Of a stretch of DNA of 64,000 nucleotides, positions 59,936-64,000 are shown piece after piece. The notes under the pieces were generated by a model. It saw nothing but the letters and a program-made list of their open reading frames with translations, was not told the origin of the DNA and made no database searches. Source of the stretch: Sphagnum magellanicum (Eukaryota > Streptophyta > Sphagnopsida > Sphagnales > Sphagnaceae); assembly GCA_021904315.1 (NCBI GenBank), contig CM038922.1, positions 8,345,347-8,409,346 of the forward strand. The letters are read 5' to 3'. Position numbers and translations under genes: made by a program. Within the stretch, counting starts at the first letter, position 1; each line of letters opens with the position of its first letter.

Positions 59936-60808
59936 CCGATTCTCAGGACCTCGGTCAGGACTTGGGTAGTCCGTTTGCTGTCTCCTCCGTCCCGAGCGCT
60001 CTGCGGCTGCTGCTGCCGCGTTCGTTGCACGGGACGGAGCTTTGTTCGTGTGGGGCCGTCTCGTCGTCCTCGCATCGATCCTCGCGCGCTTGCTGCTGCT
60101 CTGCTGCTGCTGCAGTTGCTGCCCTGTTGCCGTTGTTGTTTGTTGTGGGTGGTTGCTGCTGCCACACAGTTGCGAGCGTTGACAGTGGTCACGCTTTTTG
60201 TTTTTTTCTCCGCGCGCACTCGTCACACGCGAGTAGTAGGTCCTAGTGTAGTTCCGACGACGACCGCGTTCAGAAAAATCCAGCTGCGCCGTTTGAACTC
60301 CGTTGCAGCAACATTCTCCAGACTTTCTTCTGGTACTACGGTAGTTGTTCTGACTCGCGTGCAGAGACACAGAGACACAGAGAGACGTGCATGATCTTGG
60401 AGCTGTTCTTGGCTTTTGTCGTCTGTTGTTGTGTGCAGGAAAATCAGCTGCTGCATGTTTTGGGATGCCCAAGGAATGATGATCTGAGAACCTGGCGGGG
60501 ACGACGGGGATTGTGAGGAATGTGGAGCTGTTGCTGAGTGGAGGGGATATTATCACGTGAGAGCAAAGAGAACGGGAATGTTTTGGAGAGACGAAGCTGA
60601 ATCCCAACAGCAGCAGCAGCAGGAGCTGGGAAGAGAGTGCGAAGCTTGGGGACTATGAGAAGCGAGGAGGTTTGGGAAGAGAAGGTAGAGAGTAGCTGGG
60701 ATACGAGAACAACGGAAGACGTGCAGCAGCAGTGGGGCGCACGAGAATTGGGTAGTTTCTGAAAGGAAGAAGAATTCGGAAGACTTGGGCATTCGAAAGA
60801 AGGGGGCC
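59936..60808 (+). promoter_or_regulatory. GC-rich promoter/5' leader of the glutaredoxin-like gene
   Basis: Base composition changes sharply from the array to a CpG- and CTG/CAG-rich region. There are TGCTGC runs near 60090-60120 and (CAG)n near 60608-60621. Long frames on both strands here (for example 59840-60607 on -) come from this composition. Several ATGs precede the chosen start, so upstream ORFs are possible. Transcription start not determined. Confidence 0.5.
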
Positions 60809-62734
60809 ATGGGTTGTTCCACTTCCAAAAGCGCGGCGACGCTGCTAGGGAGTAGCAGCGAGTTGCAGAGGGTGAAGAAGAAGTTGGGGAAGAGCCACTC
60901 TTTTGCTCCGCTGCGCAGCTCTCAGCTCATGTCAGACCACAGTATGATGCCCATGCACTACGACTACCATGTGGTGGCGCTCACCTCTAGCACTTACGGA
61001 ATCATGAAGCTGGTGGAGGCGGAGAAATATGCAGTGAACGACGAGGAGCTCCTGGAGTCGAATGTCGTCTCAGCTGGCTGTGATCATCATCCTGCAGCTG
61101 CTGCCGCTGCTGCTCCTGGCATGTACTCGAAGATCATGAGGAAGTCGGAGTCCATGCCCGCTCGCAGTTCCAAACCTACGCCTCATCAGACCTGGACGGA
61201 CATGGCAATGGGTATCTCAAGGTCGGTGCAGACTATTGCAGGCTCGGTGAAGACCATGACCGGCAAAGAATTGCAAGATCATGAGGAAGAGCAGGAGTCT
61301 GTGAAGACGCCTCTGAAGAACGAGATCAGTTCTTGTAGCGACAACTGGGAGCAAGAAGAGCTCGAGACCATCAACACTTGGGAACTGATGGCAGGTCTCG
61401 ATGATCTCACTCCGCGACCTTCCCCATTGCCTGCTGCTGATCCACCTCCACTCCCGCTTTCTGAAGCAGCTGCAGCTTCTCACGATGATGATTCTTCGCT
61501 GCAGAAGGATTTGGAGATGATCATCAAACCCGTACTAGCTCATGTGCAGAGAAAGAAGGGCAGTAAAACACAGCTTTCTCGATCTCGCTCTCTCTCATCA
61601 ATCGAAGACCTGAAAGCAGCTGCATCCACAGTTGTAGAATTGGAGATGCAGATGGGTGAGAGAATGGTACTGTTGGGAAAAGCTCCTGCTCATGGGCCTG
61701 CTCATTCCGTCACAGACTCGAGCTCACAAACATTGTTCTCCAAATTCTCCTCTGCTGCAGCAACGGAAGAAGAAGAAGAAGTTCTTGGCTACAACAGCAA
61801 CGGCACAAGTCTACTACTGTTTGATCCAGATATCTTGGCGTCATTTGCTGCAAGCTCTGCGGATGGGAGAACCGAGACTGCATCAGAATCAGACGAGTGG
61901 TGTCGTGACGCCATGGCTTCTACCTCTGCAAGCTTAGCAGATGAGGATGTTACATCTCAGTGGATCACAGCAACAACAACTACTAAGGATCACCGTGCAG
62001 CAGCACAAGAAGAAGAAGAAGAGAACCAAGTCTCTAGATCATCATCATCCTCATCACCGGATCAGAGTGCCACTGCATGGTCCAAGCTTTCCTTTGCCAA
62101 GATTGCACCTGCTGATCTCGTGGGTCATGATGCAACAACAACAGCAACAACAGCACTAGTAGAAGAAGATTCACAAATGATGAGCAGACCGTTGATGAAG
62201 CTTAGAGTGGTTTCTAGTCGATTGGAAGCTTTCGAGCAGAAGTGTCCACCAGGTGGAGATGAGCGAGTCGTCCTCTACACAACCAGTTTGCGAGGAATCA
62301 GAAAAACCTATGAGGATTGCAACAGCTTGAGGATGATTTTCCAAAGCTACCATGTGTGGATTGATGAGAGAGATGTCTCAATGCATGCAAATTTTCTACA
62401 AGAACTCAAGATGCTGTTGCTTTCCTCATCCAGAGCTGGAGGAGCTGCTGTAGGTCCAGTGCAAGTCCCGAGAGTCTTTATCATGGGTCATTACATTGGA
62501 GGATTGGAGCAAGTGCTTCCTCTTCATGAGGAAGGCAAATTGGGTGAGCTTCTCATCAACTTGGCTCCACAACCACACCCAACTGCTTGTTGTGATGGTT
62601 GTGGTGGAATCCGATTCGTTCCTTGTCCTGATTGTAGTGGCAGCTGCAAGAAGATTAATACGCAACACAACCAAATCACTCGCTGTCCTGATTGCAATGA
62701 GAATGGTCTAATCCGGTGTCCAATATGCTTCTGA
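60809..62734 (+). CDS. glutaredoxin-like protein with C-terminal cysteine (zinc-type) cluster, intronless
   Basis: 641 residues from ATG at 60809. The frame is open upstream to a TTG at 60785, but MGCSTSKS is a classic N-myristoylation start and typical of this plant family (At5g39865-like). Residues 1-480 are mostly low-complexity Ser/Glu/Ala-rich linker, long for the family. Residues about 485-590 form the glutaredoxin-like fold: ERVVLYTTSLRGIRKTYEDC, then VPRVFIMGHYIGGLEQVLPLHEEGKL with the cis-Pro and glutathione-site region. The canonical CPYC active site is absent, replaced by TSLRG, as is usual here. Residues 594-640 carry four CxxC pairs (C595/598, C606/609, C626/629, C637/640) likely to bind zinc. 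A classic thiol reductase role is unlikely; regulatory or protein-binding function at membranes is inferred. Confidence 0.9.
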   Translation: MGCSTSKSAATLLGSSSELQRVKKKLGKSHSFAPLRSSQLMSDHSMMPMHYDYHVVALTSSTYGIMKLVEAEKYAVNDEELLESNVVSAGCDHHPAAAAAAAPGMYSKIMRKSESMPARSSKPTPHQTWTDMAMGISRSVQTIAGSVKTMTGKELQDHEEEQESVKTPLKNEISSCSDNWEQEELETINTWELMAGLDDLTPRPSPLPAADPPPLPLSEAAAASHDDDSSLQKDLEMIIKPVLAHVQRKKGSKTQLSRSRSLSSIEDLKAAASTVVELEMQMGERMVLLGKAPAHGPAHSVTDSSSQTLFSKFSSAAATEEEEEVLGYNSNGTSLLLFDPDILASFAASSADGRTETASESDEWCRDAMASTSASLADEDVTSQWITATTTTKDHRAAAQEEEEENQVSRSSSSSSPDQSATAWSKLSFAKIAPADLVGHDATTTATTALVEEDSQMMSRPLMKLRVVSSRLEAFEQKCPPGGDERVVLYTTSLRGIRKTYEDCNSLRMIFQSYHVWIDERDVSMHANFLQELKMLLLSSSRAGGAAVGPVQVPRVFIMGHYIGGLEQVLPLHEEGKLGELLINLAPQPHPTACCDGCGGIRFVPCPDCSGSCKKINTQHNQITRCPDCNENGLIRCPICF

Positions 62735-64000
62735 TTTGTAGACAATTCTCATACTCCTAAAGGATTTCATCTGGGTCATCTGAGTGCATCTGGATTTCAT
62801 CTGGGCTGTCTGAGCATAACCTGATCATCTTCTCCTGAGCTCATTGAGTAGGAGTTGCTGCAAAGGGAGTGTAGACATGATGATACCTGATATAATGAGA
62901 GATTGTGGTGAGAGAGATGATGAATGATTTTACAGCAGTCTAGCTTTGGATCATTTGGAGTACATATTCTCTTTCTCTTCTGCAGGGGGGTATGGAAATC
63001 TGATACATATCAAAGGTGTGAAGAGTATAAGAGTATCAGTTTTGTTAGATAGCAGGGATCTTCAACTGCAGGAACAAAAATTCTTTTCGTGAGCTTTTGT
63101 CATAAATGGGGTTACAAATGCAGACATACATACATGTTCATCAAGTTGATGAAGTTTGTTACTATGTACTTAAACTCCCATGTATACTATTGTTTAAATC
63201 AAAACCTGGACCATCCACTGACTTGTCTTGCCGATGGTGAACTCGTAATTTTGGTTTTTCTGACAGTTTCTGATGATCTTTGAGAGCCTTTGTAATGAAC
63301 AACTGAGTTCCTGGTGCCAGCAGGTAGCATTGTTATTATGTTCTATTGTTTGGAAAAATGTACACGCCAAAATTTCTGATTGCAAAACTTGGTAGTTTCT
63401 CAAAATGGTCATTTCAATGGCAGAACATGTGCTCTTCTTCCCATTGAGTTTTTGCAAACAAAATCTGATTGCTTATGTGATTGGTTTATCAGGGTTTTTT
63501 TGGCAAACAGATCTTGAAGAGCGCTTTGTAATCCATACATGAATTTTTGGTTGATTCTCTGTGTGTATCATCATGTCAGATGTGCTGCAGGCCTGTATTG
63601 TGGTTGCTACATTTTGCTATAAGTAAACTCAGTTGAGGATAATGAAAGTTTTATTCTTGATTAATGAACTCAGAACTCTTCTTACTGAAGCAAAATAGTC
63701 CTTGATTGCGGGCATGAAGTCTGGGTGTTCCCATTTTTCTTTCATTCCCATGAATTCAAAACTAGATTTCAATAGGAGGAGGGTTATAATTTGCTTCAAT
63801 TGCCTCTCATTTGGCTTGCATGTGCCATGCAGTTTCTGATCCTCTCTTTTCTAGAGTAAGAGAAGAGGCAAGGATTTAGGGTTACTAAACCCTGCTTGTC
63901 AGTTTTTTCCTCAGAAATGCTTGTGGGCACCTTGGCCCTCACTCACTCTGTGTGGAGGCAAGGCCCCACGCACCCTGAAGAATGGCAAATTTCCAATCTC
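62735..64000. other. 3' UTR of the glutaredoxin-like gene and downstream DNA
   Basis: A 30-bp direct duplication (GGATTTCATCTGGG at 62762 and 62792) lies just after the stop. TAGGGTTACTAAACCCT near 63877-63893 is another small telomere-motif hairpin. No further gene is seen to the window end. Confidence 0.45.

Noticed and set aside
59840..60607. 255-codon - strand open frame
   Set aside because: It is Arg/Ser/Gln-rich low-complexity translation of a GC-rich CTG/CAG region, overlaps the tandem array at its 3' end, has rival long frames on both strands and no recognisable domain.

Overview
This window looks like nuclear DNA from a land plant. The evidence is spliceosomal GT-AG introns, plant-type TTTAGGG telomere motifs scattered through it, a plant-specific WVD2/WDL (TPX2-domain) protein, a plant-type glutaredoxin-like protein with a C-terminal cysteine cluster, and decayed hAT-like and Ty3/gypsy elements. 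Gene density is low (four genes in 64 kb), introns are short (about 200-480 bp) and intergenic DNA is very AT-rich. A non-seed plant (bryophyte, lycophyte or fern) is plausible, but the species cannot be fixed from the sequence alone.

Layout: (1) 1-323, last part of a gamma-glutamylcyclotransferase/AIG2-like gene, + strand. (2) 0.3-16.2 kb, intergenic DNA with a broken hAT-like transposase (6.7-7.8 kb), a nine-copy ~140-bp tandem array (9.5-10.8 kb), a decayed Ty3/gypsy element with primer-binding site, gag, protease and the start of RT (12.0-15.7 kb), and a row of five short palindromes. (3) 17.2-21.8 kb, a long intronless WDL/TPX2-domain gene on the - strand, with a ~77-bp array just past its 3' end and a palindromic ~41-bp minisatellite upstream of its start. 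(4) 22-34 kb, AT-rich repeats, including an inverted telomere-repeat block next to a five-copy 111-bp array. (5) 34.3-39.2 kb, a complete nine-exon alpha/beta-hydrolase gene of the CGI-58/ABHD5 (At4g24160-like) family, with a CpG-rich 5' region and a (TC)n leader. (6) 39.2-58.8 kb, repeat-rich DNA with a second broken copy of the same hAT-like family, G-rich tracts, minisatellites and telomere-motif hairpins. (7) 58.9-62.7 kb, tandem arrays leading into the GC-rich leader of an intronless glutaredoxin-like gene on the + strand, then 3' DNA to the window end.

The four genes are not an operon or an obvious pathway: glutathione-related metabolism, cortical microtubule organisation, lipid metabolism and a redox/zinc-type regulator. 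I found no CRISPR array, defence island or prokaryote-like system. The most distinctive signals are structural. Each of the three genes seen at both ends has its own unrelated short tandem repeats or inverted repeats within about 1 kb. Telomere motifs recur as inverted hairpins. Two hAT-like relics appear to share an exon boundary. One retrotransposon reading frame is closed by stops that all fit cytosine-deamination changes.
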